Source of the DNA: Rhypophila decipiens
Lineage: Eukaryota; Ascomycota; Sordariomycetes; Sordariales; Naviculisporaceae
Length of the DNA stretch: 64,000 nucleotides
Reading direction: 5' to 3'
Assembly (NCBI GenBank): GCA_033297075.1
Contig: MU858050.1
Span: forward strand, 434,001-498,000
A program made the position numbers and the translations under genes. The notes under the pieces are model-generated. The model saw only the letters and a program-made list of their open reading frames with translations, was not told the origin of the DNA and searched no databases. Within the stretch, counting starts at the first letter, position 1, and each line of letters opens with the position of its first letter. Positions 24,001-34,337 of this stretch are shown here, one piece after another.

Positions 24001-25454
24001 CGAGGATCTCCAGCACCAGAACCAGAGACTGGAAGAGAAGATCGAGGACATGTCGACTGATCTGGAGGCAGCCACACAGGCCAAGAAGAGACTGCAGCAT
24101 GAGCTCGAGGACTACCGAAACCAGCGAGCTAACGATATCGAGGACAAGGAATCCAGCATGGAGCAAATGCGCAAGAAATACCAGGCCGAGTTTGCCACTC
24201 TCACCAAGGAGCTCGACCTCGCCCGCGAAGAGAGGCTCTTCAAGCAGTCCGAGATTACCAGGTTGCGAGAAGAGCTCGATGAGCTGCGATCCAAGTGGGA
24301 CGACGAGGTCCTCAACAGCTCGACGTGGTCCAAGGAGAAGACCAGGCTCGAGGCTACCCTTTCCGACGTTGTTGCTTCGCGTGACGAGGCGGTCGCGGCT
24401 CACAACGAGGCGCAGAGCAAGGTCGTGTCTCTTCTGTCTCAAGTCCGGGCCCTTCGCTCGTCGGTCGACGAGGTCACGGGCGAACGTGATAGCCTGCTCC
24501 AACAGAAGCGCAGCATCGAGGCTCGACTCGAAGAGGCCAAGGCCGGACTCGAAGAACTGGCCAAGAACGAGAACCCGTCCCTCCGGAACGCCGCCAACAT
24601 TGACCGGGAGATTCTCGAGCTCAAGGAAGGCCTTGCCCAGCAACAAGACATTGCTTCTGCCGCCGTGGAGAAGATGCGCCGGGCAGAGGCGCTTGTTTCC
24701 GAGGTTCAGAAGGATATCGTCGCCGAGCGTGAGTCGACCGCGGAGCTGCAGAAGCAAAAGGTTGCTCTGGAGAAGGCGCTCAACGAGGTGCAAGTTAAGC
24801 TTATTGACCTCGAGACCAAGGGGTATTCGAGTGCCAGCCAAGATATCAAGTTTTTGCATAAACGGATCCAAGAGGTTTGTCGTCCTTTTCTAATCATATT
24901 CTCGCACTGGAAATTTACTAACATGGTTTACACAGCTCGAAACGCAGCTGGAGGAGCAAGAAAACGAGCGAAGCAAGTCGGCACGCTCGGTCCGTAACGT
25001 GGACAGAACGGTGCGCGACCTGCAGTCCCAGATCGACAGAAAGGACAAGCAAAACACCCAGCTTCAAGAAGACCTGGGCCGCATGCGGGACAAGCTCGAC
25101 AAGCTGCTCAAGACTATCGAAGAGCTCCAGGCGTCGGAGAGCTCTAACGAGCTGTCTGCCCGCCGGGCCGAGCGCGAATTGAGAGAAGAAAAAGAGAAAT
25201 CGCTGAGGCTGGAGCGCGAGCTCGATAACTGGAAGAGCATTCGTATGGAGAAGGGCTCTGGGCTTGGGAGCAGCGTCTCGGGGAGCATCATGGGGGGCGG
25301 TAGCATGAGGGGCACGGATAGTTTGAGGAGGTCGGGGGTTTGGAGGATGGGCACTACTGCGAACACCAGCGAGGCGGCGGATGAGCAGGTCAAGATTCCC
25401 AAGAGGAAGAGCAGCATTAGTAGGGTGCCTAGCCTGACTAAGGGTTTCTTGTAG
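18065..25454 (+). CDS. Myosin type II heavy chain (cytokinesis / septation)
   Basis: Three exons: 18065-18514, 18581-24874 and 24936-25454; 2,420 residues, usual for filamentous-fungal myosin II. This motor drives contractile actin ring assembly at septa. A Ser/Pro-rich N-terminal extension (about 110 residues) precedes the SH3-like segment (KYVWLKDPQTAFVKGWV). The motor has the P-loop GESGAGKT at 261-268, switch II [30 protein letters not shown] and the actin-binding/SH1 region LRCNGVLEGIRIAR. A single clear IQ-like segment (FQSVARGYMQRR) and the NPWWQLLVRMKPLL hinge lead into about 1,500 residues of heptad-rich coiled coil. A positively charged Ser/Gly-rich tail ends at 25454. The last intron contains TACTAAC. 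Class II is assigned from the long rod and the absence of other tail domains. Confidence 0.95.
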
Positions 25455-26657
25455 GGAAGGAAGGAAAAGGGTCAGGGGTGGTGATGGGGCATGATTTTTG
25501 TTTTTGGTTTTATTGTTATTGTTTTCTGTTCTTGCTATAATGATTGTTGCATGGATGGATGGATGGATTATCCGGAGCATTGCTAGCCCATGTATTAGGA
25601 CAGGACACGGGGCAACCAACGGGTCGAATTAGGTACTTTGAGGAGGCGGATACTAATTTGGTGTTCTTGTATGTTTTCTCTCTTGGTCTCTTGTCGCTGT
25701 TTATTTTATTCTTTTTGGATAGGAGTAGATGATACAAATGAACATGGCATTAATCACTTGGTTTTGCATCATTGATTCTTCTGGCACTGTTTGTTGTCCA
25801 TCATTGGCTTGCTTCCAGGTTGGGTCTTTGGTATTTCCCGCTTCTTTTCAGCAATCCGGCAAACGAGCTTTTGACCCTTGAGATTATGTGTGTCTTGTAG
25901 TCTCTTGTGACTTTCGGAAGGAAGTGGTTGGTTGGTGATTCTTGGCGTGGACGTTACGCAACGAAACCTTATCACGACGTACCTGCCACTTCCTTTCCTT
26001 TAGGACACTTGCTGCGCTTAATTACATAGTCCACACATGACTTGCCAGGACTAACCGTTAAGTTTAGGCAGTAACCACGCACCTACTAGGAAGGTAAGAC
26101 CGATCCTCAATAACCGCGTGACTCCTCAGCGGTCAGCTACGTAGCCACAGCAGTGGGCGTGAAACTACGCGACTACCCGCTTGCTCTGTCCGGGCTGTTC
26201 AGCTGCGTGCATCTGACAGTGTACTGTACCACTACAGCGGACTAATACATCCCTTGTTTGACAGGTTGAACCACCGTGCTGCTACTAGGGACCGAGACAG
26301 TTGAGGGGGCATGTTGTTGATAGACTGGAAGCAAGGCTTGATACTACAATGGCGTGGCTGTGAGATCGTCGTGAGATGCGTAAGAGAGCTGAGGGTCATT
26401 CCTGTGACCTAGCTGTCTGATTTCTTTCTGGGATCTTCATCCAGCGAGCAGCCACCTGAGCAGCTGAGTATCCTGACCCTCCAGTAGTTTCATTCTTTTG
26501 GGCCATCTTAAATTCTCTTCATCATATATGGGCTTGGGTTGGGTTGCACAGATTCATACAAGGGACTATATGTACCCTGGGGCTCCCTACCAGAAATATA
26601 ACTTGTTTCTCATACTCTAGTAATTTTCTTCCGAATCCCCCAAAAAGGTGAGAGACC
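25455..26657. other. Intergenic, nothing recognised
   Basis: 1.2 kb between myosin II and the membrane-protein gene. It includes a short (GGAT)n run at about 25552-25568 and otherwise unremarkable sequence. It presumably holds the myosin 3' UTR and the next promoter. Confidence 0.5.
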
Positions 26658-28046
26658 ATGGCGGCATCCTGGTTACCCAACTGGCCCGACTGGCCCAACA
26701 CGCCAATCCCAGGCGTCTCGCTCTCAGCAGGCGGCCTCCTCGCCCTCGCAGACCTAAGCACCATTGCCCAACGGACCGCTATCACAGGGGGCTCCAGCTG
26801 GCTCGACAGTCTCCTCCTCGCCCCAGGTCTCCATTACCAACAAGCCGTCGAGGAATTAGGCTCTCGAGGAAGTACCAGCACCACTGGGGGTGTGGGATCA
26901 TCCAATGACGAAGATGATCACGTCGAGGAGTGCGACCACACCGGCACACCTATACGCAGGTTTCGGATCAGGAATACCGCGACAAAGATGTATATCCGCC
27001 GAATTGCTCGACCTGCAGAGACCGTGACGCTAGATGTGGGAGCTGCTTTACCTGCTAAACGGATGAGCATGGGGGCGAGGTATCAGATGCCCAAGTCTTA
27101 TAGTGGGATTCATGTTGCTGATTGGGCTGTTGATTCTGCTGCTGCTGAGAATGGCCAAGAAAAATACGACAAAAAGGCAGATGATTGCCACGGTGGCCAT
27201 ACAGGATCAGCCTCGCACTTTTTGTATCTTGCCAGTCCGGTGCTGACGATCATCGCGCTGGCTTGTGTGGTCTTGGTAAAGGATTGTCAGTTATTTGTTT
27301 TCGCTCCGATCTTCCCTTGCTTGCCTATTCATTACACAGAAGTGAGAGAAATGCTGACTTGGTAAATCCATTCAGGGTGGGCATTCGGTCAGTTGGGCGG
27401 CTTGATGCTCTCGCGAATCCTTAATATCTGGATCATCAAGCAGCGCACAAAAAGACAGGATGATGATCAACAACAGCCATCTGGCTCGTTCGAACAACTA
27501 TCATTGACGACCTACAATATCCCCCTTCCTGCAAACCACCCCGGTGAAGCACCTACATCTGTGCAACTGAGAGGGAGGCCCTCCGACCTGCGGGCAATCA
27601 CGTCGTCCTCTTGGCTCAGGACCAAAACCCACGGCCAGGGCTATCTCGAAGCCACGGCCAAGTTGGTCGTCTATGCGGTTGCTGCGTTCTCGGGAAATGC
27701 CACACAGATAGGGGCCATCATCATGATGGGTTTATTGTTGAGCACAGCCGGTTTGTTGGCGCTGAGTAACTCGCATGCCAAGTGCTTGACTGTTTGTGGG
27801 AGGGTTGTGGTTTCCAAGGACTCTGAGGGAAAGGGCAAAAAGGGTGGGATAACAAGGGAAGGAAGTAAGGAGGCGGCCGAGAAGAGAGCCCGCTTTGTGT
27901 TTAATGCCCCTTCCTCTGCGTCTACGGGCACCTCTTCTGCTGGTGAGGTCGATGACAGGGAAGGTCCAAGGGTTATTGAGGGCGAGGAAGTCCCGACAGA
28001 AAATAAAGGAGCAGGAAATGAGGGTATGGAGGACATTAAATTTTGA
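26658..28046 (+). CDS. Uncharacterised multi-pass membrane protein
   Basis: Two exons, 26658-27285 and 27376-28046 (90-bp intron, donor GTCAGT), joined in frame as LVKD|WWAFGQLGG; 432 residues. The N-terminus is short and hydrophobic (GVSLSAGGLLALADLS). Strong membrane segments are FLYLASPVLTIIALACVVLV, continuing after the splice into WAFGQLGGLMLSRILNIWII, and later LVVYAVAAFSG..QIGAIIMMGLLLSTAGLLAL. A charged, probably cytosolic tail of about 90 residues closes the protein. That the splice joins two hydrophobic halves supports the intron. I do not recognise the family and no catalytic motif is visible. Similar architecture is seen in many fungus-specific plasma-membrane or ER proteins; function is unknown. 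Confidence 0.68.
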
Positions 28047-28252
28047 AGTATGACTTGCGGTATGCTCCTCAATCTTTTAGCTCTTTTCCACAGGAGTATG
28101 CTGTTTCTTTCCTTTTTATTTCATCATCTTTGCTTGGTTCGTAGAAAATAAAAACTCTATGATTTTAGCAAACAACAGTATTCCTAGAAGCAATGAACCT
28201 GGGGATCTGTGATGGAATCCTAGAAAAGCTTACTAGCTTCAACTTATCGGTA

Positions 28253-28342
28253 TTCAGGTGAACAGGAAGACATGCTGGAAGCTGGTAGGTAAAAGACTTC
28301 AGGTGAACAGGAAGACATGCTGGAAGCTGGTAGGTAAAAGAC
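28253..28342. repeat. Perfect 45-bp tandem duplication
   Basis: A 45-bp unit beginning TTCAGGTGAACAGG occurs twice head to tail (28253-28297, 28298-28342) with no mismatch, between the membrane-protein gene and the SINE-like element. Perfect identity suggests a recent duplication. Confidence 0.9.
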
Positions 28343-28516
28343 CAAGACAATAGTAATTTAAGCAAGCTCGAGAGCACGGGCTCATTCCATTCCGTGCTCT
28401 GGAGCTTGGTCGTCCCTTCCCTGGGAAATACCGCCCCATATGGTCTGAACACGCGCCTTCCATATATAAAGGGGCTTCCAACAAACCCCTCCATGGTGGT
28501 GAGGGGGGTGATGATC

Positions 28517-28763
28517 CAATCTAACTATGTCGGTGGCATAGTTGGTTGGGGAGACGCTCATCACCTATCCGGTGTCTCGGGACCGAGCATCGGATGTGGA
28601 GGAAATCCTCCACCTCGTGGAGGTTGAGGGTTCGAGCCAGGGTTCGAGCCCAACAACGAGAAAAGTCGTCGCGAGTCTTTTCACTGCGTCATCCTACCGG
28701 GTCGGTGGGATGGCGCAGGCTTTATGCCAGTCGGCCTTTGTTTTTCTCCCTCTTTTTTTTTTA
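28517..28763 (+). mobile_element. tRNA-derived SINE-like / pol III element
   Basis: A perfect A-box match (TGGCATAGTTGG, 28534-28545) is followed by two B-box-like sites: GGTTCGAGCCA at 28629 and a perfect GGTTCGAGCCC at 28641-28651. A run of about ten Ts at 28753-28762 could end a pol III transcript of about 240 nt. The A-to-B spacing of about 107 bp is longer than in ordinary tRNAs, no cloverleaf acceptor stem pairs, and a GC-rich body follows the B box. This is the architecture of fungal tRNA-head SINEs. Alternatives are a degenerate long-intron tRNA gene or another pol III ncRNA. Copy number cannot be tested here. Confidence 0.5.
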
Positions 28764-29255
28764 ATCTCTCAGCTTGTGAAATTCTTCCAAGAGTAACAAA
28801 AAAAAGCTGATTGTCATAGTTGTTAGTTCAAGCAACTTTGAGTGCTCGTGTAAGTCAACATGAGGGTTAGGGTTGTAGGTCCGCTCATTTCTCCGAGTAA
28901 ACAAGCAGTTGCTCTCTGGGCAAGAGAAATCTTGGAAAAGGAAATTTTCGATTCATTAGAAGACGATTTTCTCCCGATCAATGCAACACTACAAAAGGCA
29001 AGGTATTAGCTTCCTGTGTTTGCTGTCCAGGAGAGAAGAGGACCCCTGCCCCACCTTGTAAGTTGTGGCTGGATCGGGAAGAGTCACACGGCGAGATGCT
29101 GCCTCCAGGAGCTTCACACCTCTTGCTTGACAACTTAAAACTTCAGCGGTCCGTCGAAAAGGCAACAAAACACGGCAAACAAAACAAATTGGTCAATTTC
29201 CTGACAAATCAAATCTTACACCGTCACAGCAAGTGGACAGACACATCCGCCCACC
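28764..29255. other. Intergenic, upstream of RNA 3'-phosphate cyclase
   Basis: About 0.5 kb without a gene. It contains a short telomere-like stretch AGGGTTAGGGTT at 28864-28875, and the sequence just upstream of the next ATG must include that gene's promoter. Confidence 0.45.
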
Positions 29256-30699
29256 ATGATTGAGTTGGACGGCAGAACGGGAGAGGGCGGCGGGCAGCTC
29301 GTCAGAATGGCCTGCGCTCTTGCCGCCGTAGTTGGTCAACCGATTCGTATCACGAACGTCCGCGGAAACCGGGGAGGCGCCCGAGGAGGTGGTCAGTATT
29401 CAATTCTCACTTCGCTTCATGGCTGGGCGGAAAATACTAACCAAATGCTCAGGCCTCAAAGCACAACACGTCTCAGCAATCGAATGGCTCGCCAAAGCAA
29501 CAGATGCCTCCGTCACAGGTCTTAGTATCGGCAGCCACACCCTCGAGTTTGAGCCCAGGAACAAGGCATCAGCTCTAAAATCAAGGTCCTTCAAGATCAC
29601 GGCAGAATCCCCCGCTTCCAGCACCATGCTCATCTTCCAGGCCATCTTCCCCTTTCTTTTGTTTGCCGGCGGGGAAACCTCTTCCTCTTCGAGCGACACA
29701 CCACTACCCATCAACCTCGAGATTCTGGGCGGGACGAACGTCTCCTTCTCCCTCTCGTACGAGTACCTAGACCAGGTCCTCCTGCCCGCTCTGGAGGAGA
29801 ACTTCGTGGGCATTCGCGTCGAGAGAGAGCTCAAATCACGCGGCTGGAGTCTGGGAAAATCTCACCATGGCCATGTAATCCTCAAGATCCACCCTTTGTC
29901 GTTAGGCCAGCCTCTCAGACTCAGAGACCCCCAACATCTCTCTCTAAACAACAGCTCTACTCCGCTGGTGGAAAGGATCGACATCACCATCCTCGCGCCA
30001 ACAACATTGCATGCTTCCCTCTCAGACGCCTTAACCAAGGACCTGGACGATCTCTTCCCCAACATAGCCATCAACTTCAAGCTCGTTGAGGAAAGTAGTT
30101 CCGAGGCGCGGATTTATATCCTGTTAGTGGCTCTCTCACCACTTATCCAAATCCAAGACCAAAAGAAGGATAGCGGCAACCAAAATTCACCACAAACTCG
30201 CCGACACAGATGGGGCCGTGACATCCTAACATCAACACCCAAAAAACCTCCTCCGAAGAAGCCCAAAAAAGGCAGCGGGGCAGCTGCACCACCTTCTCTC
30301 AGCGAAAAGATCTCTGGACAAGTCTGCAAAGACCTCTACGACGAAGTTCATACCACCGGCGGTGTGGTAGACGAACACCTCCAGGATCAGCTTGTGATAT
30401 TTCAGGCGCTGGCCGAGGGTATATCTTCGTTTCCTTCAATTTCGACATCTCTAGAACAGAGCATGGGAGATTTAACTGCTGAAGACAATGGAAAGGAAAA
30501 GGGTAAAAAGATGGTGGCTCAACCACCACAGCTACACAAAGATAACAAGAAAAAGACCCAAGGTCCGTTTGGAGAGGGCAGCTTACATACTACCACTGCG
30601 AGATGGGTCACCACCGAGTTACTTCCCGACGTGACTTGGTATAACGACGGGAGGGTCTGTCAGGGGGTCGGTATACGCATGGAGGAGAATAAGGAGTAA
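29256..30699 (+). CDS. RNA 3'-terminal phosphate cyclase (RtcA family)
   Basis: Two exons, 29256-29391 and 29453-30699 (61-bp intron with ACTAAC branch site); 460 residues. The enzyme converts an RNA 3'-phosphate to a 2',3'-cyclic phosphate through an adenylylated His. It opens with the family signature LDGRTGEGGGQLVRMA...RITNVRGNRGGARGGGLKAQHV and later carries EHLQDQLVIFQAL, where the His of the H-x-x-D-Q motif is the expected nucleotidylated residue. The related non-catalytic Rcl1 proteins lack that His motif, so this is scored as the cyclase rather than Rcl1. It is about 100 residues longer than bacterial RtcA. The extra length includes a lysine/proline-rich stretch (KKPPPKKPKK) and a charged stretch before the C-terminal WVTTELLPD...VGIRM. 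Confidence 0.9.
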
Positions 30700-30896
30700 G
30701 TAAAAAGGAGGAAAATTACCGATATGTACCTAGCCTCTAAAAGACGGAAATATCGAAAAGACATTTGGTCAAAATATAGCGTAGCATGCGTGACGATATC
30801 TATCTTTAACGGAGCTAACATCCATCATATCTGAAACGGACCGACCGAACCAGTTCAAAAAAAGAACAAAAGCTCAGGGCCCCTGGAGGGGCCCTG

Positions 30897-31067
30897 CCGA
30901 AAAACAACCAACTGCTTTTACGAAGAAGTGTTTTATTGACTGGATTGACTGGATTTGACTGGATTGACTGACATGGGAATCGAACCTACGAGCTCTCGAG
31001 AGATCCGGGGGCGGCGGCGGGGGGAGGATTAGAGCGAGGGGCAGCTTAACCACTTGGCCAGAGGGCC
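30897..31067 (-). mobile_element. tRNA-like pol III element with TGACTGGATT repeat tail
   Basis: Read on the minus strand, an A box TGGCCAAGTGG (complement of 31050-31060) is followed 64 bp later by a perfect B box GGTTCGATTCC (30976-30986). After the B box come about three copies of an approximately 10-bp unit (TGACTGGATT on +, 30937-30971) and then a TTTTT run (about 30900-30904). The seven bases before the A box do not pair with those after the T arm, so it does not fold as a tRNA. A tRNA pseudogene or a SINE head with a short tandem-repeat tail fits better than a working tRNA-Ser/Leu gene. Confidence 0.45.
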
Positions 31068-31259
31068 AACTAGTCTCCGGTATTCCCCTCGCTCTGGAAA
31101 AGGTACTGGTTTTTGGGGGTTATATAACTCAGAAATGCTGGACGTTCGGGAGGGGGAAGTGGAAGACTTGACTTGGATGCGCAAACCGTCTTTTGCATGA
31201 GGATAATTTTGTTTATTCTTTCTTATCACGTATGGCAAGTAGCTTGCTGAACGGGGAAC

Positions 31260-32933
31260 TTATCTAAACCGCTCATACGCCTTGGCCTCTTGCCGTCTCG
31301 CCTCGACTTTTTCTATCACCGCCTCATCATAGAGATCCTTGTGCGTCTTATCACCCAGGATGATCTCTTTCAGGTGCCGAGTAGCCTCTTCCTTGGTCAT
31401 GCAGACAAGGTCAGACAGCTTCAAGTCTGACGACTTTTGCTCGACATCGGCCGATTTTATCCTAATGAGGGTACTGGCTGTCGGTTTCTCCCACCTGATC
31501 AGGACCAGCTTGGTCGGGATACCCGTCACTACGCTCCGTCCTTTGTAGAGTTCCTCCGCGAGAAAGGCAATGTCGCCTGTCGTCACGGGTACCTTGAGGC
31601 CGAGGCAGTTCTCCTGACTGCCGCCTTCGGCTTGACGGATGATCTTCTCCTCGCTGCTCTGGATAAAGGCCAAGATGCCGTCGTACATTTTGTCGCGGCC
31701 TTTTCCGGGTATGTAATCAATGGGGTAGCCTAGCCCAATCGTCAGTCAGCGGCATATCAATCAAGGAAGGACATGCCATGTTACTAACCTGTAATCTTCA
31801 AAATGACATGATTTGCCACTGTATAGCCAAAGACTGCTGGCATGGTTCCCAAAACGGGTAGAATCCGTACCCTGAAATCTGAAATTACCCCCAGCTCGCC
31901 AACAGACCCCTTTTGGAATTGCTCCTCGGGCAGGGGCAAGAGCGCGGCCTTGCCCTCGCCCATCTGCTCTGTCGAAAACACCACTGGAATCCCACTCGTA
32001 ATCCCAAGCAGCTTTAACCGACGTCTTGTCGCCCGCGAAAGTCCGTCGTCTGTGCTCGTGCCAATGTCCCCAACCATGATCCGCGTCGGGTCGCTCTTGG
32101 TGCCAGCTCCCATGGAGGAGATGACGGGTAATTGGTGGTCCCAGCAGTACTTGAGCAAGTCCACCTTGGAGTCAATGTTATCAATGGCGTCAATGACGAA
32201 ATCCGGCATGTGGCCGGTCCCTTTCCAGCCACCCAAAAGAGATGCCGCACTCTTGCCATCCATTTTCTCCATGCGCAAGTCGAATTGCACCCACGGGGCG
32301 ATGTCGAGGAGTCGACGTGATAGACATTCGACCTTGGGGCTTCCCACATCGGCAAGGATGGCGACGGCGTGACGGTTTAGGGAGCTTAGGCTGACTTGGT
32401 CGAAATCGATGAGACGTAACTTGGAAACACCAGAGCGCGCGAGGGCCGCGGCGGCATGCGATCCTACGCCGCCGCAGCCCACCACTACGACGAATGAGTT
32501 TCGTAGTTTTTCTAGGCCTTCAGGGCCGAGGAATACACGGTTTCGCGCCAATTGCTCGAGGATTAGCTCATCGTCGATGTCGCCCTTCAACGCTCTCTCG
32601 GCGAGGTGATGGCCGTGCTCGTCATCCTTGTCGGGTTCAGGGAGAGGCCCTCGTTTGGTTACCTGGTGGAAGGGGAGACGATTCGTTAACGATGCAATCG
32701 AGAAATAGTGACATTGGTTAAGCAAACGGTGCCTGCTATGTTGTACATACCTTGGGAGCGGGCTCATGATCGTGGGGAGACGGAATCGATTGTTTAAGCT
32801 GGTATATCTTCTCGCCCTGCTGAAGATGCTGATAGCTGAGTACTGCGCCGGCGGCAACAGCAGCTGAGACGACTGCGGTCGCTGCTAGTTGAATTGTGGA
32901 ATTGGAGGTTGATTGCGAGAATAGGGAGGACAT
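31260..32933 (-). CDS. TCD1: tRNA threonylcarbamoyladenosine dehydratase, mitochondrial outer membrane (Tcd1/2 type)
   Basis: Three exons: 32933-32751, 32662-31789 and 31729-31260; introns of 88 and 59 bp; 508 residues. Tcd/TcdA enzymes use ATP to cyclise t6A37 of tRNA to ct6A. An N-terminal hydrophobic anchor (IQLAATAVVSAAVAAGAVLSY) matches the mitochondrial-membrane-anchored yeast proteins. The E1-like ThiF fold is clear: NRVFLGPEGLEKLRNSFVV, the nucleotide loop GCGGVGSHAAAALARSGV, LIDFDQVSLSSLNRHA, and DAIDNIDSKVDLLKYC. The C-terminal 150 residues (YPIDYIPGKGRDKMYDGIL...) are the eukaryotic extension. ATG 32933 is chosen because it is the first ATG next to the anchor; an ATG further upstream is not present in frame. 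Whether it corresponds to TCD1 or TCD2 cannot be told. Confidence 0.88.
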
Positions 32934-33430
32934 TATAGCGTTGTTTAACAGCACAGTCTTTCACGCATTCCAGAAGGGAAAAAATGATCACGAAATTACA
33001 TCATGGCGTTATTTCCATTTGCTGGTGGCGGCAGGCAACTTTTAGCGACCCTAGAAATGCTGAGACCCGCCATCACTCCCGCGTCTTGGCAGGGTACAGG
33101 GGTCATGGCATGTCACCCCCTGATCGACCCCGGACGACGACCACGATGGTCACAAACCTCTTTACTTAAAGGAAGCAATATTCGCAACTTCGTCATCCTG
33201 CTCACTCGTACGGCGCACTATGAAATCCGCAATCAATCTGAGAATGAAATTTGGAAATAAACACATTTGTCTGCTTCTAGGGATATCTGCCTACTAAACC
33301 CATGAACCGACTGTATCAAATAGCAGTTGCCTAGGGAGTTTGGCTATGTTCCTTTTGTCAACCTTAGGGTAAACGAAGAGACCTCCACATAGAAGACCAT
33401 TCTTGGGTCCAAAATTCCCATTCGCAGTAA
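32934..33430. other. Intergenic, nothing recognised
   Basis: About 0.5 kb holding the Tcd promoter and the 3' flank of the frameshifted gene. No further feature is seen. Confidence 0.5.
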
Positions 33431-34337
33431 TCATAGATTCACACTCCCTGCCAGCCCCATGTCATAATCCACGGCGAGGAAGATAGGCATGTCACGCGTC
33501 GTCCGGAAGCAACCCATCGCCTCTCGCGCGCGAAATTGAATATCCCAAATCTCCCTGTGCTCATCCTCAGACAGTATCTCATATGCCCCGAACTTCCGGA
33601 TCGTCGCGCTATAGGTGTCAAAGTCCAACCACTCCTCCCGGCGAAGCTTGTTCCATGTATCAGCCATCCACGTGCAGGACTCGACTGTCTGGGTCATGCC
33701 CCTCGAAGTGATTCTGTAAGATCTCGACGTCGCGGAATCTAATTTCCGACGCCTCCCGCATTCTCTGCATCGCCAAGTTTTGATCAACAACTCTGGTAGA
33801 GTCCCGGATGTTGTCGTCCGATTCTTCCATTTTGACCTTCTTCGCACGCGATGCTTCAGCGATTTGTTTCTCTACCGTGGCAGAAAGTTCAATGGCCTTT
33901 CTCTTCCGAGAATCGATTTCCTGCCCCTGAGTACTGACCACGGTCGCAAAATAGCGCACCTCATTGACAAGCCCATTCAGATCCTTAAGTAGGTTTCCAA
34001 TGTTCTCCCTTGTCGTCTTGGCCGAATGAGAATAGAATTTCAAGTACTCAATCTTTCTCGGTAGGAGGTCTTGCAGGCTCCTGAGTTCTTCGTCCGGAAG
34101 CCCGCTTGGCGCGGTCTCGGATAGCTCTTCCACGATTCTGGTGTTCTCGTCCCATCCCCGGGCTCGAAATAAGTCGAGAAGCACACTTGTACCCGACACG
34201 TCCGCGAGTAGCTTCTGCGCTTCCTCCAGGAGGCTAGGAGGACCTTGTGTCTGGACTTCTAGACGTCGATCGGTGGCGTTTTCAGTTGTAGTTGCGTTTG
34301 GTTTGGGTTGCGAACCCGCAACCGGACGGCGATTCAT
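33431..34337 (-). pseudogene. Frameshifted member of an unrecognised family (paralogue of the gene at 55.7 kb)
   Basis: Reading starts at the ATG at 34337 and runs about 210 codons: PSLLEEAQKLLADV, a charged helical middle, a basic KAIELSATVEKQ..RAKKVKMEE segment and EILQNHFEG. The frame then goes wrong. The next reading frame immediately carries TWNKLRREEWLDFDTYSATI...FGAYEI, then FRAREAMGCFRTTRDMPIFLAVD to 33431. The same C-terminal sequence is continuous in the paralogue (55669-56655), where ILHEYIQGM aligns across the break to ILQNHFEG/M. The shift lies at a run of four Cs on the plus strand (33699-33702); three Cs would restore the paralogue's frame. A splice solution with proper sites was looked for and not found. 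It could be a pseudogene, a sequencing error or programmed slippage. Function is unknown. Confidence 0.62.

Noticed and set aside
23621..24871. Long minus-strand frame (416 codons) inside the myosin rod
   Set aside because: Leucine-rich antisense shadow of the coiled coil; codon bias of the sense strand explains its openness.
28864..28875. Interstitial telomere repeat
   Set aside because: Only about two TTAGGG units; too short to claim a telomere relic or subtelomere.
30897..31067. Functional tRNA-Ser or tRNA-Leu gene
   Set aside because: A and B boxes are present, but acceptor and anticodon stems do not pair; kept as a tRNA-like element only.
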